Origin: a virus
IMG/VR virus record: IMGVR_UViG_3300027631_000178
Span: 1-20,064 of that record
Length of the DNA stretch: 20,064 nucleotides
Direction: 5' to 3' (one strand)
This document shows positions 5,705 to 13,506 of this stretch, in pieces (within the stretch, counting starts at the first letter, position 1; each line of letters begins with the position of its first letter). Under the pieces are notes generated by a model. That model was not told the origin of the DNA. It saw only the letters and a program-made list of their open reading frames with translations, and did not search any database. The translations under genes were made by a program, and so were the position numbers.

Positions 5705-6268
5705 ATGGTATTAAAACGATTTACATATAAAAATGGATTAGATATAATAGCACCTTTAAAATGTGGCACCCGTTGGTTAGAAGAAAAAACAAATCCAATT
5801 AAAATGCAAGAATTCAATAATGTAAATCTTATGCAGAATCCGATGACCGGAGTTACAAATAAAACTTATTGGATATATAGAGATGGTAAAGACCATTTAG
5901 TAAGTGCATTGAGAACTGAAATCAGAGATGCAATCGAGTTTCGTAAAGAAAATACAAATTCAATAATAGATGAGTTTATAAATGGAATAGGTACACATTG
6001 GTCTCCTGAATTATATAAATGTATGTATTCATATTGGAATCGTGTAGAATTGAATCCAATACATTTAAACGATTTGTCAAATTTATTTATTGGAATAGAA
6101 TATGATTCAAAAAATTATGATATGCACCACTATGATAAAACTAAACATACAAAAGAGGATATTGTTAAATTAGTTGGTTCTATCAAAATGAATGAATTAT
6201 ATAAACTATTAGATAAGGATATTATTTGGTTGGATAAAATATTCAATAAAGAACACACTTTAATTTAA
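5705..6268 (+). CDS. Sulfotransferase-like protein A
   Basis: A 187-residue protein. Near the N-terminus, IIAPLKCGTRWLEE (residues 14-27) resembles the phosphosulfate-binding loop of sulfotransferases (PKxGTTSL type). YWIYRDGKDHLVSALRTEI (55-73) resembles the second donor motif, in which an Arg and a Ser of an RxPxxRxxSA-type sequence bind the 3'-phosphate of PAPS. The family would transfer sulfate from PAPS to a hydroxyl or amine. It is short for the family (usually 230-300), so the acceptor region is minimal. It forms a pair with the next gene, which shares both motifs. Known: motif roles. Inferred: activity. Alternatively it is a degenerate member with a non-enzymatic role. Confidence 0.62.
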   Translation: MVLKRFTYKNGLDIIAPLKCGTRWLEEKTNPIKMQEFNNVNLMQNPMTGVTNKTYWIYRDGKDHLVSALRTEIRDAIEFRKENTNSIIDEFINGIGTHWSPELYKCMYSYWNRVELNPIHLNDLSNLFIGIEYDSKNYDMHHYDKTKHTKEDIVKLVGSIKMNELYKLLDKDIIWLDKIFNKEHTLI

Positions 6269-6276
6269 TTTAAACG

Positions 6277-6990
6277 ATGGATATAGGAATTTATTGTGGA
6301 AAATGGATACTACCCGCTAAAAATGGCACCCGTTATTTAGATAAAATTTTTAATGCAAAATCACAAGGTAATTCAAACGACTTATTAAATAATGTTTCAA
6401 AGGGGAAACGGGTTAAAAACAAATGTGTTATACAATCTCACGAATTATATATGTTAAGTGAAACCAATGTTACTCACCTTTTTATAAGAGAACCAACAAC
6501 TCAATTACAATCTGCACTATATACGGATTTGTGGGGGCATCTAACTATCGAAGAAAGAAAGTTAGGATTAACAAATGAAAATATTAGAATAGTAGAATTA
6601 CTTAACTCATACACAGTATTTGGTACAGGTCATTGGTGTTATAATTTATATCAATCTTTATATTGGTTATTAAAAGCTAAACCTGATATAAAAATATTAC
6701 CCCTTTCCGAATTGACACCATTTATGGAATCTTTAGGATATTATGAAAAATATAATCCGAATGACTATAATTTTAAAAATCCAACTGGTGATGATGTATC
6801 AATGGACATTATAAATGTAACTCGTATTGATTTATTTAGATGGTTATCGAAAAACTATCCAAAACAAATTAATAATATTGTTACATTATTAATGACCGAA
6901 ATTTCCTATTATAATAAAATAATCAATAAAGATTTTGAGGATGAGTTACCCAAAGTAAAAAAACTTATAAAAAAATTTAAAATTATTTAA
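6277..6990 (+). CDS. Sulfotransferase-like protein B
   Basis: A 237-residue paralogue of the preceding protein. WILPAKNGTRYLDKIF (residues 10-25) corresponds to the donor-binding loop and THLFIREPTTQLQSALYTDL (66-85) to the 3'-phosphate motif, with Arg71 and Ser79 in the expected places. The shared Gly-Thr-Arg (GTR) after the loop, where canonical enzymes have GTT or GTS, suggests a distinct phage subfamily. Its length is more typical of a complete sulfotransferase domain. A GTGHWCYNLYQSLYWLLK segment corresponds to IGTHWSPELYKCMYSYW in protein A, a second conserved region and possibly the acceptor site. It is the last gene before the next promoter. Substrate unknown. Confidence 0.65.
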   Translation: MDIGIYCGKWILPAKNGTRYLDKIFNAKSQGNSNDLLNNVSKGKRVKNKCVIQSHELYMLSETNVTHLFIREPTTQLQSALYTDLWGHLTIEERKLGLTNENIRIVELLNSYTVFGTGHWCYNLYQSLYWLLKAKPDIKILPLSELTPFMESLGYYEKYNPNDYNFKNPTGDDVSMDIINVTRIDLFRWLSKNYPKQINNIVTLLMTEISYYNKIINKDFEDELPKVKKLIKKFKII

Positions 6991-7022
6991 TTTGGTAATG
7001 TAAAATATTTATTGTATATTTG
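6991..7022 (+). promoter_or_regulatory. Bacteroidota-type promoter for the fiber/modification operon
   Basis: TTTG (6991-6994), 20 nt, TATATTTG (7015-7022), identical in spacing to four other promoters in the window. It begins right after a stop codon. A leader of about 45 nt precedes ATG7075. No terminator is seen in the ten genes up to 13942, so it may drive them all. Confidence 0.78.
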
Positions 7023-7074
7023 ATTAAAATAGATTATAATCATATTTATAAGGGAATATAAATAACAAAACAAT

Positions 7075-8997
7075 ATGAGAGCAGTTCTAACAGGTACAGA
7101 CCTTTTAAAAGATATCGATGGTTCGTTCAAGGCCATTGAAACTAATACAAATATACAAACAGCTGTCGATGCAAATATATATTTTAATCAAAATGATTTT
7201 AATACTCTTATTTCTTCATCGGTAATAAACGAAATAGTTTTAATTTCAAAATCAGAATTAAATTTAATTGTAACCGATGTTGAGTTAAATCAAAATAATG
7301 AAATTATTTCATATACAGGAATGGAAGACCTTTCTGTATTTCTAAAAAAATATTGTCAAACTAAAAGTATAACGTTTACACCAATTATTGTTGATAAAAA
7401 CGCCGTTACCATTCCGTTTGTAGAAGATACTGATAATAAGTTGATTATTAGAATTGCATATGATACCACCGCAATCATTGATGATATATATGCAAAAGAC
7501 AATTGGGAATTTCTTAAATTAATGTACGATACCGATGTGAATTCAATACCAAAAACATATATAAACGATGAAGAATTGGGGTTTGATTCTATTGGTACAA
7601 CAATTAGAGACAATGGTGGCCACCCCAATTTTTTAGTTAAAAAAAGATTTACTCCTGCAGATAATAGAACATTTCCAAAAGTATTAAAAATAAATACAAT
7701 TGAAGAATTGGAAACAGTAAAAACATCATTAGATAGTGAAGAATATTTACAAGAATACATTTATAACCCAAATGATTTAATAGATAATAGAGTAAAATTT
7801 TATAGAAGTGTTGATTTAATATATGGTTCAAATTTAGATATTTTAAATCTATGGTGTGTAGAACATGGAAATTCTTTTGAAATTGATTCAACCTGTGATT
7901 ATGATGATAATAACATGGTGCAATATTGGGAAAGGCCTAAATATATTTATAAATTTATTAATTCAGGTGACAAAGACCCACACTTATCAGGGGATGAAAA
8001 CACAATTGTATTATTAGAAGATAACACAAAAATTAACCTGTCTGCATTAGAAACTAATTCAGTAATTAAAACGATTGCAATACCAAATTTACCAATAAAT
8101 GAATTAGATTATTCATTAAGTGAATGGTCATCATCGTATACCGATTTTATAAACAATTATCAAACCGATACTGCAACTTTAAAAAGTAAACATTTACAAG
8201 AAAATTGGATTGGATTTTTTATTGAGATAGAGACAACCGATGGGATTAAATTTTCCGATGTGAGTCAAGCTACAATATTGTGTAAAGTTTTAGAATCCGG
8301 TTCAATGGATAATTATATAGTAAAATTTAAATTATATACCGATATAAAAACAAACGATATTTTATTATTGTTTGATACCGAAACATCAACATTTGCCGAC
8401 AAAATTATTGATAATATTAAAATATCATATAATATGGTAGATGTGTATAGAACGGATTTTGAACAGATAGATATTTTCTTAACTATGGAAGAATCTGAAA
8501 ATTCAAGATGGGGTATAATGACACATAATTACGATTTTGATTGTAGAGAAATAGGGTATTTTCCCTATTGTTATGATTGTGGTAGTGGTAATCAATCATG
8601 GCATGGAGTTACTGGATGTTGTAGATGTGCTTCTTGGTATGGAGGGTGTAGTTCTATTGGAACTGCCACTTGTTATGATGTTGATGCAAATTTTTCAAGA
8701 GTTTGTGACTATTATGCTTATTGTAATGCAAATAAATCCGACAAAAGATTAAAGAAAAAAATTAAACATACTAAAACGTTAGAAAATGGAATAAAACTTT
8801 ACACTTTTGAATTCAAAGAACATTTTATTAAAAAAACAATATCACTATATAACGAAGATATGAGTGGTATTTGGGAAGGTGTTATGGCTCAAGATTTAAT
8901 AGGAACACCATATGATATGTACGTTAAATTAGAAGAAGATGGTTATTATTCGGTAGATTATAAAGGGTTAGGAATTAAATTAAATAAAATAAAATAA
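7075..8997 (+). CDS. ATP-grasp-like domain fused to a Cys-rich segment and an S74 self-cleaving chaperone
   Basis: A 640-residue protein. Residues 1-110 resemble a pre-ATP-grasp domain. Residues 124-275 resemble an ATP-grasp fold: a RIAYDTTAIIDDIYAKDN segment, HPNFLVKK (183-190) as the nucleotide-binding lysine strand, INTIEELETVK (206-216) and YLQEYI (224-229). Residues 300-480 are an unrecognised, probably beta-rich region. Residues 490-550 carry ten cysteines (CYDC, CCRC, and others) with many Tyr, Gly and Ser. Residues 555-638 are a clear S74 intramolecular chaperone: SDKRLK with the Ser555/Lys560 dyad, EGVMAQDL and DGYYSVDYKGLG. S74 domains trimerise phage fibers and then cleave themselves off. 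The S74 call is firm; the ATP-grasp call is pattern-based. Such a fusion is unusual: either an enzyme rides on a virion appendage or the N-terminus is an ATP-grasp relative used structurally. Confidence 0.8.
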   Translation: MRAVLTGTDLLKDIDGSFKAIETNTNIQTAVDANIYFNQNDFNTLISSSVINEIVLISKSELNLIVTDVELNQNNEIISYTGMEDLSVFLKKYCQTKSITFTPIIVDKNAVTIPFVEDTDNKLIIRIAYDTTAIIDDIYAKDNWEFLKLMYDTDVNSIPKTYINDEELGFDSIGTTIRDNGGHPNFLVKKRFTPADNRTFPKVLKINTIEELETVKTSLDSEEYLQEYIYNPNDLIDNRVKFYRSVDLIYGSNLDILNLWCVEHGNSFEIDSTCDYDDNNMVQYWERPKYIYKFINSGDKDPHLSGDENTIVLLEDNTKINLSALETNSVIKTIAIPNLPINELDYSLSEWSSSYTDFINNYQTDTATLKSKHLQENWIGFFIEIETTDGIKFSDVSQATILCKVLESGSMDNYIVKFKLYTDIKTNDILLLFDTETSTFADKIIDNIKISYNMVDVYRTDFEQIDIFLTMEESENSRWGIMTHNYDFDCREIGYFPYCYDCGSGNQSWHGVTGCCRCASWYGGCSSIGTATCYDVDANFSRVCDYYAYCNANKSDKRLKKKIKHTKTLENGIKLYTFEFKEHFIKKTISLYNEDMSGIWEGVMAQDLIGTPYDMYVKLEEDGYYSVDYKGLGIKLNKIK

Positions 8998-9001
8998 TAA
9001 A

Positions 9002-9151
9002 ATGGCAACAGAAATAAATAAAAACAAAAAGTGGTCAAATCCAGATGATGTAAAAAAAAGAAGAAAAAAAAATATTAATGAAACCACCATTAGTAATATT
9101 AAATCTATTATGAATTTGTTTATAGGAGCAATAAAAACCAAACATACTTAA
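9002..9151 (+). CDS. 49-residue basic peptide
   Basis: A short gene starting 5 nt after the S74-fusion stop codon. The protein begins MATEINKNKKWSNPDDVKKR, continues with a lysine/arginine-rich patch, and ends with a short amphipathic helix (SIMNLFIGAIKTKH). It is too short for a domain call. Tight spacing on both sides (4 nt upstream, 15 nt downstream) supports it being translated. It could be a small chaperone or cofactor of the fiber-like protein, a nucleic-acid-binding peptide or, more speculatively, a substrate of the surrounding modification enzymes. Nothing in the sequence selects among these. Confidence 0.58.
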   Translation: MATEINKNKKWSNPDDVKKRRKKNINETTISNIKSIMNLFIGAIKTKHT

Positions 9152-9166
9152 AATCGTTGAATAAAA

Positions 9167-9454
9167 ATGTTACAGAAATTTAAAGAAATAGCTAGTGCGT
9201 GGATAATTGCTCACAATCCAACAAACGACCAAAAAATATTAGCAGAAAATAGATTTATTATTTGTGATAATTGTCCTTCTAAAAAAGTTTTTTCGGATAA
9301 AATTAAAATTTCAATATTATGTAATGAATGTGGGTGCCCAATATCTAAAAAAATATTTTCACCAGAATTCAACCCATGTCCATTAAAAAAATGGGAAAAT
9401 GTTGATAAAACTTTTTACGGAAACACACAAAAAAAATCTAAAACTTTTTTGTAA
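9167..9454 (+). CDS. Phage zinc-ribbon protein (six Cys)
   Basis: A 95-residue protein with a CxxC pair (Cys33, Cys36), then CNECGCPISKK (Cys52, Cys55, Cys57) and a final NPCPLKKW (Cys71). The pattern 'CxxC...C-x2-CGC-x4-K...CPLxxW' is a small zinc-ribbon type I know from many phages and prophages (the DUF6171-like kind), with four of the cysteines probably binding zinc. A helical N-terminus precedes it (KFKEIASAWIIAHN). Function is unknown even for well-conserved relatives. Its stop shares a base with the next start (TAATG), so it is coupled to the glycosyltransferase-like gene. Confidence 0.75.
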   Translation: MLQKFKEIASAWIIAHNPTNDQKILAENRFIICDNCPSKKVFSDKIKISILCNECGCPISKKIFSPEFNPCPLKKWENVDKTFYGNTQKKSKTFL

Positions 9455-10743
9455 TGTTACATAAAATATATGTACACCATTATTATACAAAATCATTATT
9501 TTATAAATTAGCACATAACACCAAAGATAGAATATATAATATTCAAAATGAAAGAGGTAGTGTTAAATGTTCATTCAACAATATTGAATTAGAGTTCATA
9601 TTTGAACCAGAAATAAATGATAATGAAGATGGTTATCATTTATTAGATTTTCTTACAATACTTTATCAATTAAATAAAGACGTAAAATTTAATTCAATTG
9701 ATTGTTTTAATAAAAAACAAGGTGAAGATGCCCATAGAGGAAAGTGGGGTGCAGAGTTTGGTGTTAACGATGTACCACTAATGAAGTGGATATCCGATAC
9801 ATTAAAAGATAAAAAAGATTGGTTAGTATGTTTATTCAGAACTGAAAAATCTTTTATTAAATACGATGGTATACAATATTTTCCAATTTCAGATTTAGAA
9901 ACTCAAATAGATAGATTAAAAAATCATAAAATAATAAGTGATAATTGTTTTATAAATGATATTATTGAAGAAAAATACACAAATCATTTTTTTGCATTAA
10001 CCAACACAATACATGAGTGGAATGATTTATTATCCATTCGTTGGTATTATGAATTTAAAAATATATTTGAAAAATTAAATCAACCATATGATTTATGTTT
10101 TTCAATGAGATACCACAAAAGAAATAGAACGGCAATAATAAATGGTTTAGCCAATTTAAATAATTCAAAAATTTATTTATCAAGAGTAGATAATTGTATA
10201 AATAATGAATATTCATTATATGGTAAAACAATTAAAAATAATAATATAAATTTTAATATAACAAATGGTAATGATTTTAATGATATAAGTTGGATTGAAA
10301 ATATTGAACATTATTTAGATTATCTAATGAGAATTTTACCACAAGCCAAAATGCATGTTTTATCGGAAACATGGGATTGGGTGCCAGGAAATTTAACATC
10401 TAATTATTTATCGGAAAAAACATATGGTTTAATATTAGCAAATATCCCATTCATATCAACACACACATATCCATTGGATATTTTACAAAAAATATTAGGT
10501 GTTGAAAAACATCCATTTTATGAAGAATCTAAAAATTCTATTAATAATCCAATCAAATTTGTAGAATTTATAAAAAACTTTATGAAAAATTTTGAAATTA
10601 ACAATAATTTGTGTATATTATGGACAAATAAATGCCACACATTATTAATAGAAAAAATTAATAATGAAAATTCATTATTAAATATGATTCTTAATAACTT
10701 TGAAAAAAATGAATTTAAACCAATATCAAAAAAACTAATATAA
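9454..10743 (+). CDS. Glycosyltransferase-like protein (exostosin/fucosyltransferase-type C-terminus)
   Basis: A 429-residue protein. The best diagnostic part is residues 319-355: LSEKTYGLILANIPFIS, then TYPLDILQKILG. This matches the nucleotide-sugar-binding tail of exostosin and alpha-1,3-fucosyltransferase-like enzymes (SEKT near the start, a PFI strand, then a leucine-rich stretch). Two GT-B lobes would be residues 1-210 and 215-400; SMRYHKRNRTAIINGLANL (217-235) starts the second. It would transfer a sugar to a protein, lipid, DNA or surface glycan; sugar and acceptor are not evident. It is coupled by one-base overlaps to both neighbours, a zinc ribbon and a sulfotransferase-like protein, which suggests a shared glycan or protein target. 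The call rests on one motif region. Confidence 0.62.
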   Translation: MLHKIYVHHYYTKSLFYKLAHNTKDRIYNIQNERGSVKCSFNNIELEFIFEPEINDNEDGYHLLDFLTILYQLNKDVKFNSIDCFNKKQGEDAHRGKWGAEFGVNDVPLMKWISDTLKDKKDWLVCLFRTEKSFIKYDGIQYFPISDLETQIDRLKNHKIISDNCFINDIIEEKYTNHFFALTNTIHEWNDLLSIRWYYEFKNIFEKLNQPYDLCFSMRYHKRNRTAIINGLANLNNSKIYLSRVDNCINNEYSLYGKTIKNNNINFNITNGNDFNDISWIENIEHYLDYLMRILPQAKMHVLSETWDWVPGNLTSNYLSEKTYGLILANIPFISTHTYPLDILQKILGVEKHPFYEESKNSINNPIKFVEFIKNFMKNFEINNNLCILWTNKCHTLLIEKINNENSLLNMILNNFEKNEFKPISKKLI

Positions 10744-11579
10744 TGTTTGTTATAGAAAATGAATTAATATTTGTATCAGTACCTAAAAATGCTAGTATGG
10801 CCGTACATTATGCATTAGAAGAATCTACAATTAATTTTGAACCTGCATTTAATTATAGTGAACTTATTACAAAAATCAATTCCCATTCACCAAATTTTAT
10901 ACATCAATTTTCAAATAAAAATCATAAAATAAAAATACACATGCATTATACTACTGCAGATATGTATTCAATGTTAAACAAAAAATTACCAACAATTTTT
11001 ATAAAAAGAGACTATTCAGAAAGATTCATAAGTGCACTAAATTATATTTTTAATTTTAGATTACCACTTGCATATCCAGAATTAAAAAACATATTACATA
11101 ATATTGACAACGATTGGATTTATAAAAATATAAATAAAGACGATATAACAAATATAAAAATATTTAACCCAAGTGAAGATAAAATTTATATAGATGGTAA
11201 AATAGACTCACCACAAGATTTAGTACATAGAAATATAATAAATTCATTAAATAAGTTTTTAAAAAATAAAATAAAATTAAAAAATACAATGGTACAAATT
11301 AATGAACCATTTCCAAAAAATAAACACATTAATTTTAAAATGTTAGATTCACAAGAAATATGGAAAAGCGGCCACAACCCGAAACATATTTTTGATATAA
11401 AAGAATTAAATAAATTAGAAGAATTTATAGAAAATAAATACGAAAAAGAATTTAAAATAAAAAATATAAACACATCCGCCGACATCGATATTAGAACAAA
11501 TTTTGTTAATGATACTAAATTAAGAAACTGGGTTTGGGATAATTTTGAAAAACATCATTTTATAAAAAGAATATTTTAA
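10743..11579 (+). CDS. Sulfotransferase-like protein C
   Basis: A 278-residue protein with the clearest sulfotransferase pattern of the three. IFVSVPKNASMAVHYAL (9-25) has the VPKNAS loop of the Sulfotransfer_2 type, and PTIFIKRDYSERFISALNYI (83-102) supplies Arg89 and Ser97 of the 3'-phosphate site. Length is normal for the family. A later YNPK-type segment (SGHNPKHIFD near 205) may contribute to the acceptor site. It shares no stretch with proteins A and B beyond the motifs, so it is a separate lineage. Coupled to the glycosyltransferase-like gene upstream and 4 nt from the oxygenase gene downstream, it probably sulfates the same target. Codon use is strongly AT-biased, like the rest of this operon. 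Confidence 0.7.
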   Translation: MFVIENELIFVSVPKNASMAVHYALEESTINFEPAFNYSELITKINSHSPNFIHQFSNKNHKIKIHMHYTTADMYSMLNKKLPTIFIKRDYSERFISALNYIFNFRLPLAYPELKNILHNIDNDWIYKNINKDDITNIKIFNPSEDKIYIDGKIDSPQDLVHRNIINSLNKFLKNKIKLKNTMVQINEPFPKNKHINFKMLDSQEIWKSGHNPKHIFDIKELNKLEEFIENKYEKEFKIKNINTSADIDIRTNFVNDTKLRNWVWDNFEKHHFIKRIF

Positions 11580-11583
11580 ATAT

Positions 11584-12150
11584 ATGAAATATAAAAAAAA
11601 TTATTTTAGTAAAACAGAATGTAAAAAAATTATTAATCTTCATAAAACCTATAAAAATTTTGGTTTTAATTTTGATTGGTATAAAAATACATACGATGAG
11701 AATAATAGAAGGGAAGGGGGAACAAGTAAATTCCACGCATATTTAATTCCAAACTCACCACATACAAAGTGGTTATTTGATAGATTACAAATATTCTTAG
11801 AAGAAAGTACCGGCCTAAAATTTATAAAAAATATCGATTGGTGTCAATTATATAGATACGAAACCGGCGATGTATTTCAAAAACATATAGATTTGGCTGC
11901 ACAATATCCAAAAAGAAGATATAACCTAGGTGTTAATTTAAATGAAAATTATGATGGTGGAGAATATTATTGTTGGCCAGGTGATGTAGAGGATGATAAT
12001 GTAGAAATAATACCTAAAAACGCCGGTACGATATGTGTCTATCACTCTAGACAATTACATGAGATAAAAGAAATAACCAAAGGTATACGGTGGTCTCTAG
12101 TCATTAAAATAGAATCTGATTTTATAAATGAAAAAGTAAACATTATTTAA
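11584..12150 (+). CDS. 2OG-Fe(II) oxygenase (prolyl-4-hydroxylase-like) 1
   Basis: A 188-residue protein with the full facial triad and co-substrate arginine. His101 and Asp103 are in KHIDLAAQYP, His159 is in SRQLHEIKEI, and Arg169 is in KGIRWSLVIK. The double-stranded beta-helix strands between them carry NLGVNLNENYDGGEYYCW, where the DGGE turn is typical of P4Hc-type enzymes. These enzymes hydroxylate protein or small-molecule C-H bonds using O2 and 2-oxoglutarate. Short single-domain versions are abundant in large marine and freshwater phages, mostly of unknown substrate. It is immediately followed by a second oxygenase, so two oxidations of one substrate are plausible. Confidence 0.9.
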   Translation: MKYKKNYFSKTECKKIINLHKTYKNFGFNFDWYKNTYDENNRREGGTSKFHAYLIPNSPHTKWLFDRLQIFLEESTGLKFIKNIDWCQLYRYETGDVFQKHIDLAAQYPKRRYNLGVNLNENYDGGEYYCWPGDVEDDNVEIIPKNAGTICVYHSRQLHEIKEITKGIRWSLVIKIESDFINEKVNII

Positions 12151-12152
12151 TT

Positions 12153-12803
12153 ATGGATAAAATTTATTATGACGATACCACATATATTTGGAAAACAAAG
12201 TTAAATTTTGCAAAACATAAAAAAAGTCTAATACAAATAGCAAAAAATTTAATGCAAAACCCAGACGGAAAAAAATGGGATGGATACGAATATAAATCTG
12301 AAACGGAAAATATTAATTTTATTGGTGATTTATTAATACAAAATACTTTTGATGATATAGTTCAAATGGGTATTAATTTATGTAAAGAATTGTGTAAAGA
12401 GACAAGTACACAATATAATAAATTAAATTATGAAGCATGGGTAAATGTTGTTCGTTCAAAAAAACCAAAGCAAAATGCATTTATTAATAATAAATTAAAA
12501 GATATAGACAAATACCATTCACATACAGAATTGAATGAAAAAAGAAAAATATTTATACCGATGTATACATTTGTATATTACATACAAATGCCAAATATTT
12601 TAGAAGGTGAAGACGGCGTATTATATTTTAAAGGAAATAATAATAAAGAATATTGGATATTACCCGAAGAAGATGATTTAATTATTATGCCTGGTTATAT
12701 GCCCCATGCACCAAATAACGCTCCAAAATCAAAAATTGATAGGATTGTATTAGCGGGAAATATTGGGTTTGAATATTTAAAAATTAAAAAAAGTATAATA
12801 TAA
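12153..12803 (+). CDS. 2OG-Fe(II) oxygenase-like protein 2 (HxE variant)
   Basis: A 216-residue protein with the layout of the phage '2OG-FeII_Oxy_5'-type family: NYEAWVNVVRSKK (92-104), HSHTEL with candidate ligands His124 and Glu126, YTFVYYIQMPN (138-148), EGEDGVLYFKG (151-161), MPGYMPHAPNN with His185, and DRIVLAGNIGFE with Arg197. The first motif reads H-T-E rather than the usual H-x-D, which is tolerated in some family members. It starts 2 nt after the preceding oxygenase gene. Sequence similarity between the two is low, so they are not a recent duplication. The fold call is good; activity depends on the HxE ligand being functional. Confidence 0.78.
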   Translation: MDKIYYDDTTYIWKTKLNFAKHKKSLIQIAKNLMQNPDGKKWDGYEYKSETENINFIGDLLIQNTFDDIVQMGINLCKELCKETSTQYNKLNYEAWVNVVRSKKPKQNAFINNKLKDIDKYHSHTELNEKRKIFIPMYTFVYYIQMPNILEGEDGVLYFKGNNNKEYWILPEEDDLIIMPGYMPHAPNNAPKSKIDRIVLAGNIGFEYLKIKKSII

Positions 12804-12804
12804 T

Positions 12805-13506
12805 ATGAAAAATCAAGAATTACTTAATAAGTTACATATCAATCCATCCGCAAAAAACGCACTAATAGAATCGTATAATAGTAGAGGATTTTTTAAAAGT
12901 TTTGAAATAAAACAACCGGTTAGATTTGACATAGATTACCCAATGCTTACACATTCATTTATTGACTGGTTTATCTCTTGGGATTTATCAAAATTAACTT
13001 ATTTAGAAATAGGTTCAGGTGCAAGTACTGTTTATTTTCAAAAATATTTTAAAAATATAACATCCGTTGAACCAAGTATAAATTTTTATAATGATTTAAA
13101 ATCTAAATTAAATAAAAATGTAGATTATAAAAATATTAGTAAATTAAAATTAGAAGATGGTGATTTTAATGTAAATAATTATTATGATTTTTGTTTAATA
13201 GATGACAATCTACATAGACATTCATTAGTATCAAATTTATTAAAAAAATCAAACTTTGCATATTTAATTTTTGATTCAACAGAAGAGTATCCAAATACTT
13301 GTGAATTTATTAGAGATAATGGTTATACAACACAAATAGATTTTTGGGGATTTAAAAATTCACATACTTGGGAAAGTTGTACATCTGTTTTTATAAATGA
13401 CAATATCAAGTTAAGATTAAATAAAATAAACAGATATCCCGCACCATGTTCAGTAAAAGTATATGGTGATTTAGAAGAAGACTATGAAAAAATATCAACT
13501 AAATAA
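12805..13506 (+). CDS. Class I SAM-dependent methyltransferase
   Basis: A 233-residue protein. SAM motif I is TYLEIGSGASTVYFQKYF (65-82), with the GxGxS loop. The motif II acid follows at Glu88 in ITSVEPS, which would bind the SAM ribose. YDFCLIDDN (about 126-134) supplies the motif IV region and IFDSTEEYPN a later strand. Residues 1-60 are an N-terminal extension that may gate the acceptor. This type of small phage methyltransferase often modifies sugars or small molecules. It lacks the DPPY or NPPY motif of N6-adenine DNA methyltransferases, which argues against a DNA target. It overlaps the acetyltransferase gene by 23 nt. Confidence 0.83.
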   Translation: MKNQELLNKLHINPSAKNALIESYNSRGFFKSFEIKQPVRFDIDYPMLTHSFIDWFISWDLSKLTYLEIGSGASTVYFQKYFKNITSVEPSINFYNDLKSKLNKNVDYKNISKLKLEDGDFNVNNYYDFCLIDDNLHRHSLVSNLLKKSNFAYLIFDSTEEYPNTCEFIRDNGYTTQIDFWGFKNSHTWESCTSVFINDNIKLRLNKINRYPAPCSVKVYGDLEEDYEKISTK

